Source: an uncultured Candidatus Melainabacteria bacterium (GTDB lineage Bacteria > Cyanobacteriota > Vampirovibrionia > Gastranaerophilales > Gastranaerophilaceae). From it: a stretch of DNA of 5,548 nt. Both the position numbers and the translations under genes were made by a program. A model generated the notes under the pieces. That model made no database searches. It was not told where the DNA came from and saw only the letters and a program-made list of their open reading frames with translations. Positions 1 through 5,387 of this stretch are shown here, piece by piece. The stretch lies in NCBI GenBank assembly GCA_946622835.1, contig CAMOQI010000078.1, positions 1 to 5,548 on the forward strand, read 5' to 3'. Numbering within the stretch: position 1 is the first letter of the stretch; every line of letters begins with the position of its first letter.

Positions 1-190
1 AAAGTATTAATTTTTTATTTTCGGTTGCCGATAATATTTCTTCAAAATCAGAATTGATCTTTTTTATTTTAATACGTTTTATAAGCTTTTTACTTTTAAT
101 TTTAATTTTTATCCCAAGAATTGTTACAACTTTATGTTTTTTACTGTTTTGTAAAGAAAATATCTCTTGCAGAATATTCCGGCGTTTCAT
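1..190 (-). CDS. N-terminus of probable surface-polysaccharide glycosyltransferase (partial)
   Basis: Only the first 63 codons are present; the gene runs off the left edge. I place the start at the ATG read from 190 to 188, which has an AAAGGA Shine-Dalgarno eight bases upstream. The visible part is very basic: it opens MKRRNILQEIFSLQNS, then has KVVTILGIKIKIKSKK at about residues 20-35, followed by a Lys/Ile-rich stretch. A short 'hKvitiLGikIkfk' segment of this kind is common at the N-termini of capsule/LPS glycosyltransferases and related sugar-transfer proteins, ahead of the catalytic domain. No catalytic motif lies in the window, so the enzyme class is inferred from this leader alone. 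It is co-directional with the 433-residue gene but separated from it by 117 bases containing a strong AT-rich hairpin, so it is probably a separate transcription unit. Confidence 0.6.
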   Translation of the reverse strand, partial: MKRRNILQEIFSLQNSKKHKVVTILGIKIKIKSKKLIKRIKIKKINSDFEEILSATENKKLIL

Positions 191-212
191 TCCAAAAATC
201 CTTTATTTGTTC

Positions 213-248
213 AAAAATAGATTAACTTTATAACAGTTAATCTATTTT
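213..248 (-). terminator. AT-rich hairpin, probable terminator after the 433-residue gene
   Basis: Arms 214-227 and 235-248 form a perfect 14-bp inverted repeat (AAAATAGATTAACT / AGTTAATCTATTTT) around a 7-base loop. Read on the minus strand, the core 10-bp stem is followed directly by TTTTTG, as in an intrinsic terminator. It sits 60 bases after the stop of the 433-residue gene. The arms end in A-runs and T-runs, so it could act in both directions. The stem is poor in GC (3 of the 10 core pairs), so termination may be weak. A protein-binding operator for the gene starting at 190 is the alternative. Confidence 0.5.
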
Positions 249-307
249 AAACAAAGTGTAAATATAATTCTCCAACCGGCTAATTTACAAAATTGAAAAT
301 TTGATAA

Positions 308-1609
308 TTATGACATTTCGTTTTTAAGTTTTTCTTCAATATCTTTTTTTACCTGATATTCGGAATTGGAGCTGAGTTTTCTCATTGCAAGCATAATCCC
401 CGGAGCGATAATTCCTAAAGCAGCAATGCAAGAGCCTATGTTTATAATTACAGAACTTCTTTTTAGTTTTCTCAAGGATTTGAAAAATTCGTCAATGTTT
501 TCTCCTGAATTTTCGTATTGAGAGTATAGTTTTTCTATTTTTGAATGTACGTTTCTCAAATCATCAAGGTCGATATATTTTCTTGTGTCAACTTTATCGG
601 ACTTTTTAAACCAAGAAAGTTTTAGCATAGAAATTATATCGGATTTTTTTGCCATATTAACAACAAGATTTTTGTTATCAGGTTTTACTGCGTATTTATA
701 AATGTCAACATCAGATTTGTCTGCCGCTTTAAACGCATCAAGTTGAGTTTTGACGGTTCTGTTTGCAAAGGCTTGTTTGAATTCTTTGGATTCAATCACT
801 CTGGCATCTAAATCTATAGATTTGTTATATTTTTGTTCGCAGAATTTTTCAAGTGCATTTGCGATTTTTTGTCCCGCAAAATACATAAAGAACCAGAAGC
901 TGCCTTCTTTTATCGCATAACCCATAAAATCTTGTTTATTTCTTGAGTGCGAAAATCTTTCTGCTGTAATTGCACCGTCAACCAACATTAAGTTTTTAAC
1001 AGGGTCAAACATAAAGCTTTGTAATCCCGTAAAAGAGGGTTGCTTATTTTGTATTTTATTTACCCCTTCAAATGCTGATGAAAAATTAATTTGGGCGGAT
1101 TTTCTTTTCATATTTTCTTTGGAAAGATATTCTTTTTTTATTTGATTTTCCGTATAGTTGTGTCTGAATTTTGTCAATCCGAAATATGCTAGTGCAGTTA
1201 AAACGGTTGCGCCTGCAAATTTTGCAAGAGTTATTGTTTTGAATGCTTTTGAATTGTTTGCAACGTGTTTTATACTGTTTTTAATCTCTTGCGTCGGAGC
1301 AAATTCTTGTGCAGCTTCTAAAATTTGTTTATTTTTGAGAATTCTTGCATCAATTTTTGAGTCAAGATTTTTAGATTTACAAAGAATTTTGCCCAAAAAA
1401 TGTTTGAATGTCGGCAGCCCGCCAAGCCAAATTGCTTGTGTTCCGAATTCATCTATAAATCTGTCTTTCCCCTCTAATTTATCCCCTGCAAGATAAGAGG
1501 CTGTTGTAAGTCCGCAGCTGTTGGCTATATCTTTTATCCCAAGCGGTATGAGTGAACTGTTATTTCCTAATGTAGAGTAAATTGTACTTGCTGTTATATT
1601 TGGTATCAT
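308..1609 (-). CDS. Lineage-specific membrane protein with duplicated unit (hypothetical)
   Basis: A 433-residue protein of unknown function. The start is well placed: an AAGGAAGAAGGAAA tract sits just before the ATG. I see no enzyme motif and no cleavable signal peptide. Hydrophobic, probably membrane-associated helices lie at about residues 57-75, 124-146, 228-252 and 384-409, separated by Lys/Asn-rich soluble stretches. The two halves look related. Residues 43-165 (a hydrophobic helix, then IDARILKNKQ, a membrane segment, then ENQIKKEYL) match the order in 216-428 (hydrophobic helix, LDARVIESKE, membrane segment, EYQVKKDIE). The linker near 188-210 reads KQPSFTGLQSFMFDPVKNLM. From memory this resembles a multi-copy family of Gastranaerophilales genomes, but no search was done. 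It probably follows the small ORF at 1673-1765 in one transcript; a stem-loop lies in its leader. Confidence 0.85.
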   Translation of the reverse strand: MIPNITASTIYSTLGNNSSLIPLGIKDIANSCGLTTASYLAGDKLEGKDRFIDEFGTQAIWLGGLPTFKHFLGKILCKSKNLDSKIDARILKNKQILEAAQEFAPTQEIKNSIKHVANNSKAFKTITLAKFAGATVLTALAYFGLTKFRHNYTENQIKKEYLSKENMKRKSAQINFSSAFEGVNKIQNKQPSFTGLQSFMFDPVKNLMLVDGAITAERFSHSRNKQDFMGYAIKEGSFWFFMYFAGQKIANALEKFCEQKYNKSIDLDARVIESKEFKQAFANRTVKTQLDAFKAADKSDVDIYKYAVKPDNKNLVVNMAKKSDIISMLKLSWFKKSDKVDTRKYIDLDDLRNVHSKIEKLYSQYENSGENIDEFFKSLRKLKRSSVIINIGSCIAALGIIAPGIMLAMRKLSSNSEYQVKKDIEEKLKNEMS

Positions 1610-1629
1610 TTTCCTTCTTCCTTATACGA

Positions 1630-1663
1630 GCCTCAATAACAAATCAAACTATGTCATTAAGGC
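1630..1663 (-). promoter_or_regulatory. Leader stem-loop before the 433-residue gene
   Basis: In the minus-strand RNA, GCCUUAAU (1663-1656) can pair with AUUGAGGC (1637-1630): eight pairs including one G-U, closing an 18-base loop. It ends about ten bases before the AAGGAAG Shine-Dalgarno of the 433-residue gene. There is no T-tract, so it is not a terminator. It could modulate translation or separate the 30-residue small ORF from the large gene. No known riboswitch class fits. Confidence 0.35.
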
Positions 1664-1672
1664 ATTAACTCA

Positions 1673-1765
1673 TTACAAACCCCAGATTAAATTCATTAAT
1701 TTGACGATAGGGGCATTCGCCTTTATATTTGAGTTTCGTCGGATATGATGATTATGTTTTTTCAT
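1673..1765 (-). CDS. Possible 30-residue small protein or leader peptide
   Basis: A minus-strand small ORF of 30 codons plus TAA. The ATG is preceded by GAAGGT with eight bases between AAGG and the ATG, a good Shine-Dalgarno. The peptide begins MKKHNHHIRRNSNIKA, so its first ten residues hold seven Lys, His or Arg. It ends in a hydrophobic stretch (IVKLMNLIWGL). It lies 63 bases upstream of the 433-residue gene on the same strand, which would suit a leader peptide or a small membrane-tethered partner. I recognise no family. An ORF this short can be chance in AT-rich DNA; the ribosome-binding site is the main support. Confidence 0.35.
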   Translation of the reverse strand: MKKHNHHIRRNSNIKANAPIVKLMNLIWGL

Positions 1766-1871
1766 AAATATTACCTTCACTTTCTGTGTTCAAGTTTTGT
1801 AAAAACTATTAATTGCTTAATTTTAAGTTATAATTTACATTTGTTATAAATAAAAGTTTATGAATTTACCT

Positions 1872-1905
1872 AAAAAACAAGACCCTGAGTACTTTCAAGG
1901 TCTTG
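1872..1905 (-). terminator. Intrinsic terminator of the small RNA
   Basis: On the minus strand CAAGACC (1905-1899) pairs with GGTCTTG (1884-1878). After a single C-A mismatch three more pairs follow (TGA/TCA), leaving a 6-base loop. The stem is followed at once by TTTTTT (1877-1872). On the plus strand the T-run is interrupted, so the signal points to minus-strand transcription. It also serves any read-through from the 72-residue gene. Confidence 0.75.
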
Positions 1906-1944
1906 CTTTAAATCTTTTTCCAAACGCTAACAAACGTCTTGTCT

Positions 1945-1995
1945 TTAAAACAAGCCTTTCAAGTGTCGTTTGTTGTGTCGGATTATATAAAACAT
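1945..1995 (-). CDS. Possible 16-residue peptide inside the small RNA
   Basis: Within the predicted sRNA an ATG at 1995 opens a 16-codon frame ending in TAA (MFYIIRHNKRHLKGLF). GGAAGG lies seven bases upstream, a proper Shine-Dalgarno distance. The peptide is basic, with Arg, His and Lys. It could make the RNA dual-function or act as a leader peptide for the downstream hairpin. No codon run points to amino-acid attenuation. The frame is very short and may be fortuitous. Confidence 0.2.
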   Translation of the reverse strand: MFYIIRHNKRHLKGLF

Positions 1996-2021
1996 GTGTT
2001 TTCCTTCCCTTTATAAGTGTA

Positions 2022-2050
2022 AGAATAACACACAATAATTCAGGTGTCAA
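2022..2050 (-). promoter_or_regulatory. Strong sigma-70 promoter of the small RNA
   Basis: On the minus strand a perfect -35 TTGACA (2050-2045) is followed by exactly 17 bases and a -10 TATTCT (2027-2022) that matches TATAAT at four of six positions. A TG one base upstream of the -10 makes it an extended -10 (TGTTATTCT). It begins 21 bases after the stop codon of the 72-residue gene and points away from it. Confidence 0.7.
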
Positions 2051-2071
2051 CCATTCAACTATAATTCATGA

Positions 2072-2290
2072 CTAATTATCAGAAATTGTTGGGGGATAAT
2101 TATCAATGAGCTTTTCAGCTTGTTCTATCGCTTCAGAATATTTTGATTGAATAATTTCAAGTGAATTTTCAATATCTGCCAATTCAGGAGGATTATATTC
2201 ATTTTTAATTGCTGCCGATAAAATCTTTAAACTTGATTTCACATCTTCCAAATTCTGCATAAGATTTGCTATTTCATCTTCTTTATTCAT
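2072..2290 (-). CDS. Small acidic helical protein, unknown function
   Basis: A 72-residue protein with 15 acidic and 6 basic residues and no Cys or Trp. The sequence is almost all helix-forming, split by NPPEL near residue 33 into two predicted helices (about 4-30 and 36-63), like a helical hairpin or short coiled coil, with a PP-containing tail. The start is supported by AGGAAG four bases before the ATG; the stop is TAG. It is divergently transcribed from the HTH gene across a 128-base region carrying paired palindromes. A candidate promoter on this strand is TTAGGT (2375-2370), 17 bases, AATAAT (2352-2347), with a palindrome in its spacer, so the HTH protein may control it. I do not recognise a family. 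An antitoxin-like or regulator-partner role is only a guess from size, charge and context. Confidence 0.65.
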   Translation of the reverse strand: MNKEDEIANLMQNLEDVKSSLKILSAAIKNEYNPPELADIENSLEIIQSKYSEAIEQAEKLIDNYPPTISDN

Positions 2291-2352
2291 AATTCTTCCT
2301 ATCTTGCGATTAACTGTACATAGTAATGCTATCTAAGCATCTTAATATTATT

Positions 2353-2386
2353 AAACTATATAGTAATTAACCTAACTATATAGTTT
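2353..2386. promoter_or_regulatory. Twin palindromic operators between the divergent genes
   Basis: ACTATATAGT, a perfect 10-bp palindrome, occurs at 2355-2364 and again at 2375-2384. The two copies are exactly 20 bp apart centre to centre, about two helical turns, so bound dimers would lie on the same face. Counting flanking AA/TT, the whole site is a 12-bp perfect inverted repeat (2353-2364 and 2375-2386) around a 10-base spacer. The left copy falls in the spacer of a candidate minus-strand promoter. The right copy covers the -35 position for a plus-strand -10 TATAAT at 2399-2404. This is the layout expected for autorepression by the adjacent HTH protein, though binding is inferred. Confidence 0.6.
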
Positions 2387-2418
2387 GATAATACATAATA
2401 TAATAACAATTGTCAATA

Positions 2419-2646
2419 ATGAATTATAATTTAGAAATGAATATAAGAGGTGAAATAAAAAGTATAATTGCTAAAAAAGCTACAACATTAAAAGCTGTGT
2501 GCGAAAAATTTGAAAAGTATGAAAACAAAAAATTATCCCCAAATAACTTAACAAATAAGTTACGGAGAAATACTATTAAATTTAAAGAGGTAGAGGATAT
2601 TTTAAATATTTTGGGATACCACATAGAGTTTATTGAAAATAAATAA
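2419..2646 (+). CDS. Small helix-turn-helix DNA-binding protein
   Basis: A 75-residue basic protein and the only convincing plus-strand gene. Residues 10-73 have the layout of a compact Cro/C1-like or DUF6471-like HTH domain: a first helix (EIKSIIAKKATTLKAVCEKF), then a likely recognition helix (SPNNLTNKLRRNTIKF) and an EVEDILNILGYHIEFI ending typical of this fold. I take the ATG at 2419. A TTG nine bases earlier and an ATG at 2437 are also possible, and none has a clear Shine-Dalgarno. A TATAAT at 2399-2404 would give a very short leader. It probably represses its own promoter and that of the divergent 72-residue gene through the paired palindromes. It converges with priA. Similar small HTH proteins occur in phage and plasmid-like loci, so the pair may be an acquired module. 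Confidence 0.75.
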   Translation: MNYNLEMNIRGEIKSIIAKKATTLKAVCEKFEKYENKKLSPNNLTNKLRRNTIKFKEVEDILNILGYHIEFIENK

Positions 2647-2728
2647 CGGAATATATCTTCTTAGCTAATTCTTTTCCTAACGAAGTGTAATATATACGAT
2701 TATCTCTCCTGTAAAGAGTAAAAATAAA
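2630..2728 (-). pseudogene. Possible remnant of a winged-helix regulator C-terminus
   Basis: Between priA and the HTH gene the minus strand holds a short open stretch bounded by stops. Its translation includes LYRRDNRIYYTSLGKELAKK. This closely matches the wing and last helix of MarR/ArsR/PadR-type regulators, usually of the form 'RRDgRwvYYsLTekGkeLak'. There is no start codon or ribosome-binding site, and the rest of the domain is absent because a stop and priA's own end lie directly upstream. It overlaps the end of the HTH gene on the other strand by 17 bases. The likeliest readings are a decayed gene end or a chance match, since it rests on about 25 residues. Confidence 0.25.
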
Positions 2729-2748
2729 TTAGCAAAACGAAGTTGTGT

Positions 2749-5049
2749 TTACAATATATCCAGCGGATCGACATCAACTGTCATTCTTATGTCTTTTGGA
2801 GCGCAAACTTTATCTAAAAAGCTTGAAATAAATTGATGCCCTTTTTCGTCCATTCGATTTTTGACAAGTATTTGAAAGCGCCAAAAACCGTTAATTCTTT
2901 CAATAACGCAAGGTGTGGGTCCTAAAATATCCAACCGTTCGCCAAATCCAAATTTTTCTACCATTGTACAAAGCCTCAGTGCCATTTCTTGTGCGGCTTT
3001 TTCTGCCCGGAATTTGTTTTGGGAGCTTAGTATAAGACGAATAATCTGGCTAAATGGCGGATATTCGAATTCTTGTCGGGATTCTATCTCTTTTTCATAA
3101 AATTTTGAATAATTTTGAGCTTTAGCGCTTTCTAAAGCATAATATTCAGGGTTATATGTTTGGAAAAGTACTTTGCCGTTGAATTCTCCCCTGCCGGCAC
3201 GCCCTGCGACCTGAGTTAAAAGCTGAAATCCTCGTTCAGATGCTCTAAAATCAGGCAGATTGAAACTTGCATCGGCAGAAATCACACCAACCAATGTTAC
3301 ATTAGGATTATCAAGTCCTTTTGCGATCATTTGGGTTCCAACAAGAATATCAATTTCTCCTTTTTGAAATTTATCTAAAAGCTTGATATGTTCACCTTTT
3401 CTGACAAGAACATCACTGTCAATTCGCTCAACAGTTTTATCAGGGTATAATTCTTTGATATATTGTTCGATTTTTTGGGTGCCTGTGCCTGAATTTTTTA
3501 ATCCGTCAAATCCGCAATTCGGACAAACATCCGGAAAGTATTCGGAGTGATTGCAGTAGTGGCATTTGAGCATATTATCTTTTGAGTGCCAAATCATTGG
3601 AATTGCGCAATTCGGGCATTCTATTACATGTCCGCAGGCAAGGCATTGTGTGTATGTTGAATATCCGCGGCGGTTTATGAGCAAAATAACTTGCTGTTTG
3701 TTATCAAGGGCTTCTTGAATTGAGCTTTGCAGCGGTTTAGAGATTAAACTTTTATATGCGGCTTTGCCGTATTCTTGCATATTTATAACGGTAACGGGTG
3801 CAATTTTAGCGTTGTTGTAACGGGTTAGCATTTCATAAAGGTGATTTGAATTTGTTGCGCGGTAATAGCTTGAAATATCCGGAGTTGCTGAACCTAAAAT
3901 TAAAGGACATTGATTAAATTCAGCTAATTTTCTTGCGACTAATCTTGCATCATAGCGAGGCGCAGGGGATGTTTGCTTATATGCACTTTCGTGTTCTTCA
4001 TCAATTATTATAAGTCCTATATTTTTCAGTGGCGCAAATACGGCAGAACGTGCGCCTGCAAGGATTTTTATCTCGTTTTTGTATAATTTTTGCCAAACAT
4101 CATAGCGTTCTCCTTCAGAAATTGAACTGTGCCATATTGCAACATCTTTTGTTCCGAATTTGCGGGCAAGACGCTTGGTCAGTTGTGAGGCAAGTGCAAT
4201 TTCAGGCGCCAAAAATAAAACGTTTTTCCCTGCTTTTATGGTATCATCAATCAATTTGAAATATACTTCTGTTTTTCCGCTTGCGGTTATTCCGTGAAGT
4301 AAAATTTGCGGGGACTTTTCTTTTTTTATTTGTTCTGAAATTCCGTCATAAACTTTTTGTTGGATATCGGATAATTTATAAAGTTCTTCGGTTTTGTTGA
4401 TATTTAAGATGTCAAGCGGATTGCGATAGATTTCTTCTTCTTCAATTCTTACGCAGCCGAGTGCTTCAAGTTTTTTCATGGTTGCACGGGTCGTTTTTGC
4501 GAGCTTTTCAAAAGTTACAAGACTCATTTTACCTTTGTTTTTTAAAAGCTCCAAAACTTGCATTTGCCTTTTTGTTGCGCCAAAATCTCTGACATACTCA
4601 ACACAGAGTTCGGTTTTTAGAGATTTTTCTATAAGTTTTAGAGGAATTGCGGCATTTAAGACTGTTACTAAATCCGTACAATAATAATTTGCAACCCACT
4701 CCAGAAGTTTTAAATATTCGGTTGTAAAAAGCGGTTTTTCTTCAATAATTTTTGTAATCGGTTTTGCTTTAATGTCATCGGGTAAATAGTTGCTAAATCC
4801 CACACAAAAAGCATTTATCATCCCTTGTCTGCCAAAAGGAACCATAAGTGCCTGTCCGATTTGAATTTTTGGCTGCATATAATCAGGAATTAAATAGCTG
4901 AATGTTTTTACCCCTAAAGCTTTTATGTTGACAAGGCAGAGTGCATATTTGTGTGTTTGTATTTGGGCAGAATCCGAAATTTGTTTAGATTCGTGCTTTT
5001 TCAGTTTTAATTTTTGTTCAAATAGTTTGTTTTGAATTACATCTGCCAT
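2749..5049 (-). CDS. priA: Primosomal protein N' (PriA), replication-restart DNA helicase
   Basis: This 3'-to-5' superfamily 2 helicase recognises stalled forks and D-loops and reloads the replicative helicase. At 766 residues it is full length. An N-terminal 3'BD-like region spans about residues 35-135 (KTFSYLIPDYMQPKIQIGQ, VPFGRQG). A winged-helix-like stretch lies near 157-203. Walker A is GITASGKT (253-260), with Ala where many homologues have Gly (GxTGSGKT); the essential GKT is intact. Motif Ia is APEIALASQL (281-290), the Walker B box DEEH is at 350-353 and GSATPDI at 386-392. Eight zinc-binding cysteines occur at 469, 472, 478, 481, 496, 499, 509 and 512. GTQMIAKGLDNPNV (571-584), QVAGRAGRG (613-621) and YPPF (663-666) complete the helicase core. 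About 34 charged residues precede the conserved N-terminus, but no alternative in-frame start lies within them. The Shine-Dalgarno is weak. Confidence 0.97.
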   Translation of the reverse strand: MADVIQNKLFEQKLKLKKHESKQISDSAQIQTHKYALCLVNIKALGVKTFSYLIPDYMQPKIQIGQALMVPFGRQGMINAFCVGFSNYLPDDIKAKPITKIIEEKPLFTTEYLKLLEWVANYYCTDLVTVLNAAIPLKLIEKSLKTELCVEYVRDFGATKRQMQVLELLKNKGKMSLVTFEKLAKTTRATMKKLEALGCVRIEEEEIYRNPLDILNINKTEELYKLSDIQQKVYDGISEQIKKEKSPQILLHGITASGKTEVYFKLIDDTIKAGKNVLFLAPEIALASQLTKRLARKFGTKDVAIWHSSISEGERYDVWQKLYKNEIKILAGARSAVFAPLKNIGLIIIDEEHESAYKQTSPAPRYDARLVARKLAEFNQCPLILGSATPDISSYYRATNSNHLYEMLTRYNNAKIAPVTVINMQEYGKAAYKSLISKPLQSSIQEALDNKQQVILLINRRGYSTYTQCLACGHVIECPNCAIPMIWHSKDNMLKCHYCNHSEYFPDVCPNCGFDGLKNSGTGTQKIEQYIKELYPDKTVERIDSDVLVRKGEHIKLLDKFQKGEIDILVGTQMIAKGLDNPNVTLVGVISADASFNLPDFRASERGFQLLTQVAGRAGRGEFNGKVLFQTYNPEYYALESAKAQNYSKFYEKEIESRQEFEYPPFSQIIRLILSSQNKFRAEKAAQEMALRLCTMVEKFGFGERLDILGPTPCVIERINGFWRFQILVKNRMDEKGHQFISSFLDKVCAPKDIRMTVDVDPLDIL

Positions 5050-5063
5050 ATTTTACACTTATT

Positions 5064-5089
5064 AAAAAATGTTGGGCTAAAAGCCCAAC
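5064..5089 (-). terminator. Intrinsic terminator between the PC4-like gene and priA
   Basis: A perfect 8-bp stem (GTTGGGCT 5071-5078, AGCCCAAC 5082-5089) encloses a three-base loop. On the minus strand it is followed, after one A, by TTTTTT (5069-5064). It lies 46 bases past the PC4-like stop and only 14 bases before the priA start codon. I see no good promoter between hairpin and priA, so priA needs read-through or a promoter overlapping this element. Confidence 0.8.
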
Positions 5090-5135
5090 TTACTCTTGTA
5101 GCATTATTATTATCGCAAAGGCTGTCACTTAATAT

Positions 5136-5369
5136 TTACCCCTCTGCCATAAATTCCTGTCTTGCGGCTTCAATAGCTTCTGTTAAAAGATCAAGCTGTT
5201 CGGGAGAAAAAGTTACTCCTTTTTTGGTAGGAAGCCAAGTCGCTCCATCATCTGTAGTGTAATATATTCTCATATTAAGATAACTTTTACCTTTATATTC
5301 ACTAACAGAAATTTGTAATTGTTCTGTATCTGACCTTTCGATTGTTGCCAATATTTTTGCATCTGCCAT
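5136..5369 (-). CDS. PC4-like (YdbC-type) single-stranded-DNA-binding protein
   Basis: A complete 77-residue protein. Residues 18-69 follow the PC4/p15 domain pattern: an LQISVSEYKGKSYLNMRIYY beta-hairpin (18-37), an acidic turn, then WLPTKKGVTFSPEQLDLL, in which the lysines and Trp/Leu/Pro match the strand-and-helix junction of the fold. PC4 domains dimerise and bind melted or single-stranded DNA. Bacterial members are transcription coactivator-like or ssDNA-binding proteins of uncertain exact role. The start is certain: the sequence upstream is TAATAATAAGGAG, so the Shine-Dalgarno overlaps the triple stop of the preceding gene, with eight bases from GGAG to the ATG. The two genes are therefore translated from one transcript, which ends at the terminator before priA. 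A role alongside gyrase and PriA at opened DNA is plausible inference. Confidence 0.8.
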   Translation of the reverse strand: MADAKILATIERSDTEQLQISVSEYKGKSYLNMRIYYTTDDGATWLPTKKGVTFSPEQLDLLTEAIEAARQEFMAEG

Positions 5370-5387
5370 TATTTTCTCTCCTTATTA

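Larger units (their letters stand above)
1872..2015 (-). ncRNA. Probable intergenic small RNA (about 140 nt), no known family
   Basis: Three independent signals define a minus-strand RNA gene. A near-ideal sigma-70 promoter lies at 2050-2022, giving a start near 2015. A terminator hairpin with six T ends it at about 1872. Between them the RNA folds: AACAAACG (1974-1967) pairs perfectly with CGTTTGTT (1936-1929). Inside it a 7-bp hairpin, CTTGTTTTAAAGACAAG (1954-1938), stands beside a 12-base single-stranded bulge. A small AAAAC/GTTTT hairpin lies near the 5' end (2002-1989). I checked by eye for 6S, SRP, tmRNA, RNase P and T-box landmarks and found none that fit. It starts 21 bases after the stop of the 72-residue acidic protein gene and ends about 105 bases before the 30-residue small ORF, so it looks like a free-standing trans-acting sRNA. 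An attenuated leader is the alternative. Confidence 0.55.

Noticed and set aside
1158..1496. 112-codon plus-strand ORF
   Set aside because: Wholly antisense to the 433-residue gene, which has a good ribosome-binding site and coherent protein features; the plus-strand product looks like a shadow translation.
1688..1742. GACGA...TCGTC folded region suggested a riboswitch or tRNA-like element
   Set aside because: Only five pairs, no conserved riboswitch core and no tRNA arms; it falls inside the 30-codon small ORF.
1921..1936. CAAACG repeated twice (1921-1926, 1931-1936), considered as a CRISPR or iteron-like repeat
   Set aside because: Only two 6-base copies, four bases apart, with no further copies or spacer regularity.
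1995..2015. GGGAAGGAAAACAC near the sRNA 5' end as an SRP RNA (4.5S) signature
   Set aside because: The SRP apical loop needs a GGAAG...GCAGC asymmetric-loop hairpin; the flanking bases here do not form it, and the purine run reads better as a Shine-Dalgarno.
1860..2075. 71-codon plus-strand ORF
   Set aside because: No Shine-Dalgarno, no recognisable domain, and it lies exactly opposite the minus-strand promoter, stem-loops and terminator of the predicted sRNA, which explain the sequence better.
2326..2340. ATGCT/AGCAT small hairpin upstream of the 72-residue gene
   Set aside because: Only five pairs with no T-tract and no clear relation to a promoter; expected by chance in this composition.
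2424..2624. 66-codon minus-strand ORF
   Set aside because: Antisense shadow of the HTH gene; Phe/Leu-rich composition is what the complement of an AT-rich Lys-rich gene gives.
2915..5262. Several 60-76-codon plus-strand ORFs opposite priA and the PC4-like gene
   Set aside because: All lie antisense to well-recognised genes and have no family-like motifs or ribosome-binding sites.
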